64,000 nt of DNA from Anisakis pegreffii (lineage: Eukaryota > Nematoda > Chromadorea > Rhabditida > Anisakidae), in NCBI GenBank assembly GCA_035041965.1, contig JAPYMA010002374.1, forward strand, positions 82,775-146,774, written 5' to 3'. Every line of letters starts with the position of its first letter. Position 1 is the first letter of the stretch. The notes beneath the pieces are model-generated. The model did not search any database, had not been told where the DNA came from, and worked only from the letters and a program-made list of their open reading frames with translations. Below are positions 10,961 through 24,500 of this stretch, piece after piece. The position numbers were made by a program, and so were the translations under genes.

Positions 10961-13440
10961 TTTCTTTGTTTACTGGTGATTCTCCTTTTTCCACGCAATT
11001 GAAATCAGTCATGCGCATTCATATTCAGAGCAGAGTCATGTTTCTCACGAAACATGGTTCGCTGTGTGCTGGACTGCATTATTGCGAATGTTTGAGTTTC
11101 AAAGCATGTTTAAAAGTCATTCAGAACGGCTCAACAGCTATATTCAGTCGTTTTGGAATAGATTTTCCATTGATGCTGCGATTTTTTGCGTTGAGAACAG
11201 CCCATTGAAAAGTTTTTCGGAGAAGTGTTATAAGATTGAAAGTTTTTAGATTAAGTTTTTAATCAATGAGATCAAAGAAATGTTTTAAGATCAATGAATC
11301 TAAAAACTAGTAAGCTTTTAGATTGATTGATTGTTAACCTCAATGAATGATTCTGTTTAGCTACACTGATGATCTGATTTTTCATATTACTATTTGATGG
11401 GCTGATCGCTTGAGGAAAATCAGCAAGGGTGCAGATATTTCAATCAGTTAAATGTCGTCAACTTTTCAACAGTTTCAGCCATCTTCGGGACAAAACAACT
11501 TGGCGATTGACGCTGAACAATCAAATGAAAACAGAGGACTTAGGTGAAGAACATGCGCCTTGATGATTCTTAAACGTTCTGAATTCTAGTCCTTGCGCTG
11601 AAAATTGGTGGTTCTTTTACTGAAGAATTCTAAGCCGAAAACAATGCATAAGCGCCGAAAAAACATTTTCGCTCCTTCTTACGCTCAACTTTTTTAGTTT
11701 TACGATTGTTTAGAAGAGTGAATTCAATCAGAACAAATGTGAGATATTCCATATAAAGTTGATCTGCTTCGATCGCAATGTTTTTCGTGGGCGTTATACG
11801 GTTCTTGGAGCGGCATTTGGCTAATAAGCCGTGCTGCTGGCAATAATTGTTACACACAGCAGCTGAGTGCTAATGGCTGTAAAACGGCTGCTGCTTTCTC
11901 CAAAGAGATGAAAATCAAACTAACTCTCAAACAATCTCACATATACAACCGAACCGAACACGTCTTTAAACACTGATTTTTCAATCATATTTTACGCATC
12001 AATTCTTAGTTCATTCCTTCTTTTCATGTTCATTTCGCTACCTTCTTTGGTCTTTATTTTATCTTCTTTATGAAATGCTTATTTCTTTTAATAACATTCG
12101 TATAGCTTTCAACGGGGTGCATCACCAACGCACACTTTTTCCATATATTTTATGCGAATTAAAGACGTTCCAATCGAAAATCTCGAATTTTTGTAGTCGC
12201 ATGAACATTAGCAGTATTTATCATCCGCATTTCATGTTTATGCCTACTATTAATTCGTTAATGCAAATTATCGAATGCATTTTGGATTAGAGTCGAATAT
12301 GTTTTCTGCTCAACAATGTTACTTTTGATTTTGTCCTATAATCTGCTATTTCCCTTTCGAGGATCTGCAAAAGAAAGCGTCGCATTAGGCATTGAATGGA
12401 CGACTCCGTTTTAGATCTTGGATGATTTAACGTGCTGAATTTTCAATCAGGATGCACAAGTAGTGCGCCATATTTCAAGCTATCTGCTACTCGCATGGCA
12501 GGCACACTAGGCGAGATGCAGTTTTTTTAATTAGTCAAGCTCCCTTGAACGATCTTTATCAAAGAAATGTGTTTTTGATTAGAGTCTGGTTTGTTGTTAT
12601 TGGATAAACGATAGAATATTTGCTTTCATTCACGTTATCTTAGCTTAATAAATACTAACGTACGGTTTGTTGTATCAAAAAAGTCTTCCAAAGACTCAAT
12701 TCAAACTCTCGAACTTTAGTATTAGTTGACTGGATTAATTCGCTTTTACACACCACTCTGTCTATTTGAGTCGATCAATCGATATTTCTAACAAAATTTA
12801 TCAAAAATATAAAATTATAATTTTTACACGAATACTCTTTGAAGCAGTCCATTGCGCAATTCAAACGAAAATTTCTAATCATTGGACCGAGTATTATCGG
12901 TCAATTCCGGGCAAAATTATTCCCTCCCGGAAAGTGGTTATCCCATCGTTAACTGATGAAGCAGTCAACTGAGTTGATCTGGGAAAGAAGGCACTCCCAA
13001 TTCACAAAATTTGCTGCAATTTCCAATATTTCAGGACACACTTTTTTGAACCTTGACAATGGTTCAACTGTTACTAGAAATCAATCAGTCTTGGTAAGGA
13101 AAAATATGTCCCCCAAAAAAAAATTATTGAAGTTCCCATTCAAAACCACAACTATCGCCGAAATGAATGATTCTAACTGACAGTGTTTTGTCAAAAATCT
13201 CCTTGAATTTTTCATTCACGAATAGTAATTTCCATTGCGCAGAAGATCACAAGAATGAACTCATCGAGATTACTTTACTGGATTCTATTGTGTATGAATA
13301 ATTGGAGATTATCGATGCCAGCAGCAGAATTCATTGAACTCATCCTTATGAATGCACATAGAGAACATTAAGGCAACAGTTTCCAGCAGCTAACGATGAT
13401 CGCTCGTTTTTTTTTTGGTTCACTGCATCCGTTCATCACT
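10961..13440. other. Non-coding AT-rich region
   Basis: Stops occur frequently in all frames. Short open frames (for example 10966-11249 and 12766-12972) show no splice context or recognisable motif. Nothing is supported here. Confidence 0.5.
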
Positions 13441-13445
13441 TATGA

Positions 13446-13711
13446 TCAATTGCCGATAGAGAAGTGAAGCAGCAAGCAATGCGGCGGTTTTCTTCTTCTG
13501 TAAATGCTTTCTCGCATCCGCTCTCGAAATGTGTCGTTGAGCAATAATTCATTACACACACTCACAATCCCCTCCAGCACGAATACTGGTCCATCTTCAA
13601 CAATAAATCTTGTTGGCTCGTCGTCGTACAATGACGCGCACATCATCACGGCGCACAAACTGCACATGTGCGGCGGCATCGATGAGAACTGAAATAGCCA
13701 CTGAATATTCA
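13446..13711 (-). other. Exon-like GC-rich island, open on both strands
   Basis: On the minus strand, an acceptor-like ATATTCAG precedes about 265 nt open to a stop at 13446 (reading includes DDEPTRFIVEDGPVFVLEG). A second minus frame after the same acceptor reads AISVLIDAAAHVQFVRR before a stop. The plus strand is open for 62 codons at 13504-13692. The island is GC-richer than its flanks, which suggests present or past coding, but the frames conflict and I do not recognise the protein. Confidence 0.25.
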
Positions 13712-15370
13712 AGGAAAATTTGCAGTTTCCTTCCGCATGCTCAGAAAATTTTTCATTTTTTCCAATGCCGCAAAAATTTCCGTGCATCACATACACCATT
13801 TGTTTATCCGTTATTGATGAATGCAAAACGTCGCTCGCGTTAAGTGTTCAACAGTTTTGTTACAGTGAATCCCAATTTTTTTCGCCCAATCGCTTGCTTA
13901 GGCTAAAATTACGATGAACTCGTTGCCCGCTTTCTAGATGAGACAATATCCACATTCGAGACATCGAAAAAAACTAGAGTTGGGCAGGTGGCCCCAACCG
14001 GAACCTAGAAGCGCTGAATTTCGGTTTTTGGCAGCGAACGTCGATCAGCATTTTTTTGAAGTGAGCAAGTGATCAGCAAGTGAAGTTTGCTAGGCACTGA
14101 TCGGAACCGAGAACGCTCTTCTTTAGTGCTCAATTGATGGCCTCGGGAAGCCGAACATCGCTAGCCACTGGGCGAAACTGACCAGCGCTCAAAATTTGCC
14201 ATGTCAATGAGCATCGGAAAAAATTTTCGTTTCCAGCTGTAAAGCAAGTCTATAGCAGTAATCATTAAAATTTTACTCTGTTTTTTCTTGCCAGAAGTGC
14301 CTCCTGTGAATATCGCTCGCTTTCGGTGAGTGAGATCGCTCACAATTCGCACAAAAACGGCGAGTGATTGAGATCGCTTAATTTCCACTCATTTCAAGCT
14401 TTTTTCGTCTTCGAGGTTTGAGCGCCGAACGAATCATTCATTCTCCATGTGCCAATGACCACCAAGAGACGCTTCGATTTGCTAAAGGTAAGCTTCACAG
14501 ACTCATTTGCATTGTGATACACCAATTTGAAACAGCTCCAATTAGCTCTCCAGTGCAATTCCCTTACTGCAGTGGATTACGCATCTTTGAGTCATCCTTG
14601 ACTCTTTTGGGTCTCTAAGTGTAAAAAAACACATGAGATTGATAGGTTAACTAACGTTTGATACGTTAACTTTCCTCCACTGAATGCCCAAATGACCATA
14701 GATTACTTTTAGAAACTATTAATGCGTGTAACATGAAAAATTGGCTAAAATTTCCATAACGATGCAGAAATTTGATGTTGCATTCAAAAATTCTTGAGTA
14801 CTTTTGATTAGTTTCGGTCCTATTTCGGATTCCTTTCACCATGGTTTTCTTATGACATGCTAGTCCGTTCTGTTCATCAACTCGATAGTAGTTTCAATGT
14901 TGGAACGGAAAAACTGAAGCGACATTAGAATACTAGTATTAAAATTAAAACGTCTTTGGAGCAGATGATGAGAAACTTTAGCAAGTAGTATTCAGAGTAT
15001 TTGTTATTCATTATTCTAGGCTTAAGCCCAGTCAATAACGTCACAAAACAAAATTCATCAATGTCTTCGAAAATGAGAGATAAATAACATTGTTAGATGG
15101 ATTTTAGTTTTAGCGTTGTTTTTCAATCACACTGTGAATTTATACACAATTTATTTTATTACTACAGATTGATTTGCTTTTCAATTGCTTTTATTTTCAA
15201 TCCGTTTCAAGCTATAATTCACTGATATTGTATTTATGACCAGCTTTGCTATGAAATTTCTCCTATCTAGTTCCCAAAACATTGTTCAACCTACTATACT
15301 AATCATTTGAATACTTTTATTACACACACAGAGGAACTTAATGTAATAAATAACCGTAATTAACCGTGGC
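13712..15370. other. Region without a supported gene
   Basis: Around 13976-14200 there is a locally GC-rich stretch beginning GTTGGGCAGGTGGCCCC that may be another decayed repeat. Near 14645 a short palindrome (GGTTAAC...GTTAAC) occurs. Otherwise the stretch is AT-rich, and it ends in the presumed promoter of the deiodinase gene. Confidence 0.4.
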
Positions 15371-15382
15371 AGTTGTTGTCAG
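15371..15382 (+). promoter_or_regulatory. Probable trans-splice acceptor before the sup-18/IYD start
   Basis: AGTTGTTGTCAG ends 7 nt before the ATG at 15390, with no coding exon upstream. This supports the choice of that short first exon. Confidence 0.4.
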
Positions 15383-15389
15383 CTGGAGT

Positions 15390-18242
15390 ATGTGCCAAAC
15401 GGTAAGTACACAAACTGATGAATAGTGTTGTGATGCTATTGTTTTAAAAGATTAATTCCCTCACAATGCCATCAAAAAATGCCACATCTAAAAAAAATGA
15501 GGCCTCCGCATGCTCAATTTCATAGTTAAGCTGACGTTCGAGTCTAGTTGAATGCAACGTGCCTGACACTCAAATGGATATCAATTGAGCAGCCTTTGGA
15601 GTGATTAATTGAATGAGTATTTGAGATTGTTGATGTGGTAAAAAAATTGATCGCTCGCGTCGATCAAGCACATGTGAATGCGTTTTGTGCGATTGCTGTG
15701 ACTATCTTCGTTGTTGTACAAATACGTTCTTTGCTACGTACCAAAGACTCGTTTGGACGACGACCGATCCGGAGAGATGCTGATCGATGGAAGAATCTGG
15801 AAGTCGAGAAGGTTGACAAGAAGGCACGATGTTCCACTTGGTATAAATATCCGTAGAAAACATTTTCATCTGCTCGAAACTCACCTAAAATCACAGCCGT
15901 TCTAACTGAGACATTTTATCAGTTATTTGGTAATGTATTATCAGTTCGATAATGCAGTACAGTAGTAACACCAAATTAAACTGCTGTCGATGATTTGAAT
16001 CGTCGTGTTTTCGAACGAACTAAATACCGATTTCACGATGCAGCATTTGTTCTCCGTTTACAACAGGATCGAATTTTAAAAACGGCTTGTTGCTGAAAGC
16101 AAACGATGAATTGCATTCACGTATTCTCCCTCCCTGATACTCTTCTAAATCTAACTGCTTCTTGAATGACAAATTATATCCGCACAAGGTCTTCTGAAAT
16201 GTTCCTGAACAACTGAAAATTAACGGCACCTTATGTTTGTCATATTCAATGAATTCAGAATTTGTTTACAATTAGTCACCACTTCTGCAAAGTTATTCTT
16301 TGCAAACATTCAGAATTGAATTGAATGCTCATGACTAGACTTGGGCAACGACAGCTGCTGAGGTTTCTAGTGGAAAGTTAATGATCAGAATTTTATGAAA
16401 ATTATCATTTCAGGTGGGTGACAACGATGACTTAATCGGTGACTATGAGGTAATGGAACCAACTGATCAGGTATTATATCGTGCAGTCAGCGTTAGTGAT
16501 GATGAAGCGTTGTTGAAGTTAGTTTACTTTTTGATTTTAAGCTTTGACTGCACCGTCGAATTTTTTGCATATTAGTACCAGACGTTTCTTTATTACCTTC
16601 ATTATAAACTTCAATGCGCAATAAACTCATTTCATTTGAGGTCACAGTTATTCTACGAGAAAATGAAACGACGTAGAAGTGTTCGAAGTTTCAGTACGCG
16701 TCCTGTATCACCCAAATTGATTTTAAATCTTATAAAAACAGCAGGTAAATTCTTCGGTCAGTGTTCCGACGATTTTGTGTGCCCGTTCTTCATGCCGCCG
16801 ATTCCATTATCAGTCCGATTTTCTTGTCATAACTAAGTGAGGCAGAAAAGTTGGAATATTCGTCAAAAATTTGAAAACAGCCAGAATGAACGTTATTTTC
16901 TTATTCTCTGTAAATAATGAAACAAATCGCTGTTTGATTCAAAACAGTCCTATAGGTACGGCTCCAAGTGGCGCAAACTTACAACCGTGGACGTTCTGTG
17001 TGATCGGTCGATCGGAGATTAAGGCACGTATTAGAGCAATTATTGAGTCTGCTGAACAAATTAATTATACTCGGAGGTGATGCTTTTGTTCAAGGCGTTT
17101 CATGCAATTACAATCAAACTTTTACTCGATACTTCCTTCTACAAACCAACACGTCAAGTTAATCATTTCAGACCTAAAATCAATCAGTTATTGATTGTTT
17201 GACTGATCGCTCAGTTTAATATTTGTATGAGTTCAAATTGTCCCGTTCATTCACCTTGAATCACTTCTATTAATTTCAATCCATGAATGTAGCAATTAAT
17301 TTCAAATCAAACATCTCATCACAAATGACTTTCACCACTTGAAATATTACGGTTGTCGCTGTGCACATGGAATTAATCAACTTATCATATCACCAAAGAG
17401 TTCTGCTATAACATATCTCCGCTCATGCACTTACTCTCGATGAGATATACGTGATTTGAAAGCCATCTGATGAGAATGATTAGTGAATGAAGAAGGTTTC
17501 AGGATGGGCGTTAAGTGGGTATTAGATGTATCAGATTTGAATGTACATTGGTGTAAACCTTATCTGACCGAGGCACCTTTCATCATTGTCATCATGAAAC
17601 AGGTAGCGAACTCATTCAAACGTATCACCAGAATGAATGCTCATTGATCAACTGGATGCAGTTATTTCGTTTGGTTTCATTTGCAGATTTATGCGATCGG
17701 TTCGGACGGTGAACGACGTCCGCCATACTATAATGAAGTGAGTGTTGCTATAGCTACTGGACTTTTAATTGCAGCTATTCACGTATGATTTCCAGTTGTT
17801 TGAATGCAGTTTTTCTTCACTTCTACGAGTTTTCTTGTTGCGTTCTGATCACTTCGATTCATTTATCTCGACACTGAGCTTGTGCGTCGTTTAACGCGAA
17901 TAATCTTTCACAAGTTGTGGTCGTCGTTTTACACACGGAAAAAACAACAACAAAAGGTTTCAAATTGCAATGAAGTTCATCAGCAATGAAGTGTGAGTGA
18001 TCCGCGAATGATTTGTTGTTGAATGTTTCAAGAGATGTTTGAAAGGATTGTCCATTCAGAACGCTGGTCTCGTTACGGTCACAACAACACCATGTAATTC
18101 AGGGCATTTGATAAGAGATTTGCTGAAAAGACCACTCAATGAGCAAGTGCTTCTTCTGCTACCCGTTGGTTATCCAGCCGAAAATGCTACGATACCAAAT
18201 ATCAGGCGGAAGGTAGTGGAAGAGATCGTTCGATTTTACTAA
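15390..18242 (+). CDS. sup-18: Iodotyrosine deiodinase-like flavoprotein (IYD / SUP-18)
   Basis: A membrane-anchored FMN enzyme of the nitroreductase fold; in vertebrates it reductively removes iodine from iodotyrosines, and in C. elegans SUP-18 modulates the SUP-9 two-pore potassium channel complex. Eight exons in phase: 15390-15401, 15626-15811, 16414-16517, 16641-16744, 16956-17076, 17503-17602, 17687-17782 and 18060-18242, about 301 residues (human IYD has 289). A single N-terminal membrane helix (AFCAIAVTIFVVVQI) is followed by FMN-binding RRRSVRSFS, then APSGANLQPWTF, then the substrate lid, with Glu and Tyr in EQINY and Lys in HWCK matching the human E157, Y161 and K182 triad. The YYNEVSVAIATGLL helix, NAGLVTVTTTP, and the LLPVGYPAENATIPN tail complete the fold. 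The first tiny exon (MCQT) and the exon 2 donor at 15812 are tentative. Acceptors of exons 2 and 4 both read TTTGAG. Confidence 0.92.
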
Positions 18243-20515
18243 TTTAAGCACTAATTGTAAGCATTGTAAAACAGTCGAGCTTCGGTCTTTGCACAGAATC
18301 TTTGCTGAACAATTTGTTGATTGTGGATAACAATTTAGTGGGAAGTGGGAGAATCGAGCTTTCATATGTGAACATCAATAGAAGATGGTAGCATTGTGGA
18401 GGAAAAAAACCACGTTCTCCACTCGTTCCGGTCTAACCGAAAACGAACCGAAGCTTCACTCGAATGCAAATGGATCGATGCTTGACTGTGATTTTGAAAG
18501 TCTTTCTGCTACAATATGCCAATGCTTGAACTAACTCACTTAACAGTCTTTTTCCGATATTCTTATGTTGTTTGAGTGCGAATTTTAACTGAACATTTGA
18601 TTGATCATTGATCAACTTTGAATAGCTGAATCAGCATAGGACAGAAGCATTTTTCGAAGTTGATTTAGGTGGGGAAGAATCACTGATCAACACGATCAAC
18701 CGCGCTTATTGATCATTCAACTAATGAAAGTCGTGAATTAGACGCGGAATTGTTGAACACAAGTCGATCCATCCGAACTCGGAATGAACTGCGCTTTTTT
18801 CTGGATGAGGAAGGATCTGTTTGCTTGTTAACTGATTAAAATTGCGGGTTGTTCTGCCCTCACCAATAATCTCTACACTGCAAAATATGCAATGTAAAGA
18901 TAAGGAGAATAAAAGCCACTAAGGAAAACGGATGGGAATGCATCAGAAAACACACATGGATTTTCTTCGAGGACTGCTGCTGCGTAACTGTCGTGTAATG
19001 ACGACAAATCCGGTCGTAATGAGATAAGTCTGCTAATGAAACGACAACCACAAAACAACAACAACGAAAAAAAAAAACGTACATCAAACTGAGAATTCGT
19101 TTACTACTAAGCCATTCGCTAAAAGCATTTTTGTTCGCTCTGGATAATGATCAATATGAGTGTTGTACTTAATGTTGTTTCAAAATCCCCAATTAACGTC
19201 TCTTTACGCTGACGAATTTTCATGATAAAGCGTTTTCGTTGTTCATCGAAAAAGTTTCGCGAATGGCCAAACGTTTTTATGGCCTAACTGATGATCATGA
19301 AACGTGATGGCATCAATAAAGCATCTAGAAGAACGAATTGCTTGAGTCTTAAATGTTTGCGAGAGAACCACCACTCATTATGAATTATTTGCATCACTAA
19401 ACATTTCCTCTCATACGTTACTCATTGATGCCATTATTTATGATCATCATAATGATTTCCACATTATTCTCCATATGTTAACATGTAATGCCTGAAGCGT
19501 GCATTTCAAATGACATACTAACTACCAGTCTGGAAATGGCTCACGATCAGTTTTTCTTCAATTCAGTAGCTAAAACAAACTTCAGCAATTATAAGCAATC
19601 TTTGCATTTTCTTTCGCAAATTGCTTCCGAACCCCAGTAATTACAGCCGAGGTGACTGGTGTTGGATTATGTCAATGTCGCACGAAAAAACATTTATTGT
19701 TCATTTCTCTGCGTATAAAATGACTGTAATAAATCATCGTATTAGAATGTGTTCGTAAAGTTGTTTCTGTAAGGGCATTTAAAGCCAGCAGCCCCGTTGC
19801 ATTCAAATCCATCACAAAATGCATTTTGAAGCCATTCCGTGTGTAATTGAAATTATTCTTTTCATTAGTAAGGCCAAAAAAACTTTGCTCTTGGAAACTA
19901 ATGCGAATTTCAAAGTATAATAGTTCAACGACTCAAATAACAATTCAAATATATTGATGATGCTATTGGGAAAGCAATTAAAAAGCAAATGAATTTGAAT
20001 GAGTTATAACTGTAAGTGCTTCAACGTCAATTACACGATAAAAACGAATCAGCAAACGATTTCAATATGAAGGTGATTCAAAGAATAACGTATTAAAGAT
20101 GCTTTCTGAAAGGTGACGAGCGTAATGCGGCTGCGATGTGGCTGATGCATTTCATTGCTAAAAAATTACTGAATGATAGCGCTTGAAGTGGTTTGAAGAA
20201 GTTGATTTATTGCGAGATCATTGAAGATATACAAAATGCACATGAAAACAAACGGAAACAAATACAACAAGACATCCATTCACACAACTGATAAAACTCA
20301 TGTACATTCATTCACAACCGTTCATCCGCTATTTTATTTGCGTTCATCGCAAACTCCGCCGAAAATTTTTTCGGAATTGAGTGGACTCATAAAATTCAGC
20401 GTGACTGTGAAACATTGAAGCACATAGATGTTAACAGATTAATATGACTGCAATACAGATCATATCAAGAGAAGTGTACCTCGACAGGCATATAGTCTGG
20501 ATGCGCAAACGTTCA
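18243..20515. other. Non-coding AT-rich region downstream of sup-18
   Basis: No exon-like frame with splice context was found. Short open frames at 18159-18365, 18433-18615 and 18860-19087 look accidental. Confidence 0.5.
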
Positions 20516-20672
20516 GAAATGAACTGCGAGTAGTGTTCACCGTCGGGAACACGGTCCCCGTTCCTCGACAAGTTCACTGCTCGACCTTTTTGTCGGGTTC
20601 TCCCTCCCGTCCTCTATGCTCCCAGACGAGATTCCCCGAGGCCAAAAAGTTGCTGCTCCTCGACGCACCCTA
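20516..20672. repeat. GC-rich dispersed repeat fragment (copy 2, inverted)
   Basis: An island with CGTCGGGAACACGGTCCCCG and CTCCCGTCC words. Its reverse complement shares the GCATAGAGGACGGGAGGGAGA pattern with 7012-7135. It lacks an open frame. Confidence 0.35.
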
Positions 20673-21173
20673 ATTGTGAGTGTATAAATGACACACGATT
20701 ATTCATTACTCGCGTGTTTACACACTTCACATAGCACTGTGATTCTGGTCATTACCAAACACCATTCAGCAGCACTAATCGTAAGAAAGTCGCGAGGATT
20801 TCACAAACGACGCCAATTCAGATTGGTTCATTTGTAAGTGTTTGAGTGATCATGCAATTCGATCGTTTCACTTCAATCCATCCATATCGCATCACCCTTT
20901 CATAACTTATTTTCCGCTAACATCAATTTTTGATTCACCTCCTCACTAGCCCTTCTCAATTTCTTCTCTTCCTTTCTGAGAACTATTGCACGGATTCTGA
21001 AAAAAAAAAAGCTTTCCAGAAATTACTCTGATTAGATTGTCTGAAGACACAATTTCTTGGAACTGCACAGGAAACTCAGTTAAGTGAATTTGTTTAAAAG
21101 GTGACAAGATAATTGAAATGAAGCACCTGAACAACTTTCTAATTAGTATCATTCAAAAACGAACACTCTGATT

Positions 21174-21532
21174 TGGACTGAATATTGCTAATGAATTGAG
21201 CAATGAACTTCTTTTGGGAGTTTCGTTGCTTGTTCGTGGAGATTTTGAATATGCATCAACATCATTTTGGCTATTACCAAAATCTGAAGCAAAAACTAAT
21301 TGGTTACCGTTTCTCGAGCCATCGTCTTTTACCGAAATATGCCAATGAATTTGTTGCACTGTTGAGAACAATTGCAAAGTCGGATATTCGAACGAGGATT
21401 GACATTGTGAAACCGAATGCATCAATGCCGTGCACTATCTCATACAGATCAAAAAACAACGGCAAACTTCTGCAATCATCATCCACGTCAACGTACGCAA
21501 AGGAACGTCTCAACTTATCATATTTTAACTGA
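21174..21532 (+). pseudogene. Coding-like fragment, possibly TOM20-like, split over two frames
   Basis: One frame reads NELSNELLLGVSLLVRGDFE and on to a stop at about 21357. This resembles the LGEELL-x-RGDFE start of the TOM20 tetratricopeptide core. An overlapping frame then continues with LLPKYANEFVALLRTIAK, a position where TOM20 has an LPxxVxxxLL stretch. Neither frame alone has a start and splice context. If the resemblance holds, this is a decayed copy of the mitochondrial import receptor gene with a frameshift. The match is weak and may be chance. Confidence 0.2.
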
Positions 21533-24500
21533 TTCTGAGACGCAAAGCCGTGCTGAAGTGATATCGTTCAATAATTCTTCTTCTTTTTTTTTCAGCCATA
21601 CTGAACCCCTTAAATTTCATCGCTAGAAAGAAGATTGCCTTCAAAAGACGACCGTTCCATTTTCAATATCGTTTTTACGCCCCACAAAGTGACAACTTCA
21701 AAAGTGCACCAGAAGTAATGTTGCTTGTGAATAGGTTGATTTACGTCATACAACGCAATTTTGTCATAGCGTCAGAGTATTTCAATATCACCGTGCAATG
21801 AAGCGCATTACTTACAACTAATTCAAAGAATTCATTATGATATCACTCTAATTACTTTCAGATATTTTTGACTAATGCGAATAACGTGAAGCGTAAATTG
21901 GATTTCCGAGAAGATGAACGGATGAAACCTTAGAATAATGAATTTAACGGCGATAAAAATCGATACAGTTCTCGATATTTTCTCTTTCACTTCTTCGCAA
22001 ACAACCACTGAACGTAAACGTTGCTGATTTTCGAATAATCTGCAAATTTTTTATTGGTTTTAAATTAATTTTGAAAACACCATGAAATCCATTCGTCTAG
22101 TAGATGACGCATTCATTCTATTACGTACTGGTGAACTGCGTCAGGATATGGCAAAAAAAACTGCTAAATGTTTACATATTGCACTAAATGAATCTGATTT
22201 TCTGCCTCAAGTCTTGAAAGTCTTTTTTTCAGCAACCCTCAACTGTGAATCATCGAAGTGAAATCATAAACTGAGTAAACTCGGAAAATTACGAAAAAAA
22301 ATCTTCCGCTCTCGAACAACAACACTTCGCCATTGTGGATTTTTCTTAAGCGGAAAAAATGCGGCTATCTCGGCAACTTTGAAATTCCTTTGAAAAAGAA
22401 CAGATCTATTGTTTACTGGTAGATTATAGTCAATGAAATGCGTTCTCCATGAAGTTATTTACGAGTTTGCTAAAGAAATGTTCTTAAATTCTGTGCAATT
22501 TATGAGTGATTGAAGGGGGATCAATGCTTCAGTGCTGTCTTCGCAAATTGCTTGCAAACTAAGACCATTGGTAAGGCCATCTGACAAATTTTGATGATGA
22601 AAGGAAGACTTTTCTCTCGTAATGACCACCATCAAAAAATTTCAGGAATAGGATTTACAAGTGCCAATTTACAAGTAAAATTTGAACGTGTCAAATGAAA
22701 TGTTCTAGTGACCTCTTCCGCCGCTGTAAACTCTTATAAACGTGATATTCTGTGATCATTGTCAAGAATGCAATCACTGTTATTGGCGCTATGGTTTGAC
22801 TGACCATCATCACGATCGCTCGATATCCATTGTACTGAAATATAACTCGACATATTCAAGACTCATGAATGAGAAATACACCAAACAAGGGATGGAAAGC
22901 CTTAGCTTATGAATGTGCACCATTCGTTTAACGTTCACTTTCTATGGTTCCGAACCGTGGAAGTGCAAAATCAATGTTTCTGTGGAGCACCACCGAATTG
23001 AATCGTCAAAAACTAAAGGATACGAACGAATATCACAAAAGCGAACGCTGACTATACGCTAGATCCATAATGATAAGTATGCACTTAAGCATGCTCAAAA
23101 ACTGTTTCGTCCAACTAGAACTGACACGAAGGCGGATGTAATGGATGCAGCAGTGGAATGATTTGATTTTAGGACGAACCGTTCGGCTGTTTCGGAGATC
23201 GGTCGGTTTCAGGTGCGTTGAAATGGTGTTATGCTCGAAATTCAAGCATTCAGTCACGTTGAATTCAAAGAACACCGATACATTCAGAGCGAATGAACAA
23301 AGAATCACCAGTGCTGAAAGACGTCCGCAATGATGATGAACGCAATAGGATTTCAAAAATCACGAGCAACTTTTTGTAAAATAGTTTGCATTCATTTGTT
23401 TTTTCGTTCAATAGTTCAGTTACCGACGATATTCATTCATAACGTGAAAACCTTTTGAACAGTCTCTTGGAGTGCTGAATTGTTGCAAGGAATTCATTTC
23501 AGAAACGACTGAACAATACTTCCGAAGAAATTGGCTCATACTGAATACTTCATGCTTCATAGTGAATACTTCATGCTTCATTCATACTTCATGAATGCTG
23601 CACATGAATCATTTGTAATGCTCTAGCTCGCCGCATATCCAGTTAGACAATTCAAAGAATTATATGGAGCACTTACAGGAAATTGCATACACGCGAAGTT
23701 TTTTGCACACGGAACAGGATGTTTTGGCTTGTTGGTTCAAGGTTGCATCGATTGAAAAACGACCTAAGTCGCCATTAGCATTACTGCGATACGTGGAAAT
23801 CTGAATGGCGTTAGTGTGAATATTGAGGAAAATGAATAAGCTGACATGAAGCTATCCAATGATACAGTCTCAATAGAAATCATCAGAAACACTTCAATTT
23901 ATAAATATGCATTGAAACATGATAACTAAGGTTCGGAATGTGTACACGGAAAAGTCAAATGATTATTTCTAGATCAGTGACAGTCTTATTGACGTCTCAA
24001 GCTTTTGCCTCACTATGAGAAGTTTTTGTGGGGCAATAAACAGTGAAATTCAACGATCTGAAACTTCACAGACACTTCAGTAAGTGCCAACTGTTGAAAT
24101 CAGTTTGACAGAGGTTGAATCTGTTGTTGAAAGTGCTGTTATGTGCACCGACTACACAATCTTTCAATAAACTCCCATCAAAGAGCATTTGGAAAGTGTG
24201 AATCGAATGGAAACACTTCCAACGACAACGAAATCATGACAATTTGTCATTGATCAATCAGTTGCTGATCAGTAAATTCTCATAAGCTTACCGTTTTCCG
24301 AGATGTAGACGATGGAATGTGCGCATAACGTAGTGGGAAATAGACGACAAGAAATCTTTGCAAAGTAATATATGTGACCAAAAGTGTCTGAAAGTATTGA
24401 AATTCGAGTAGAGAATTCATACGGACACAGAACTTGGGGACAGAATCTATTGCTAATCAAAAACAGCTAACATTACGATGTCACCGCACAAAAAAGCAAT

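Noticed and set aside
10747..11249. Plus-strand frames after the chemoreceptor stop codon
   Set aside because: Located in the 3' region around the polyadenylation signal; composition not coding-like and no acceptors in phase.
18860..19087. Minus-strand open frame rich in Val and Cys
   Set aside because: Caused by AAC/ACA-rich plus-strand sequence (AACAACAACAACG and a poly-A run); no splice context or start support.
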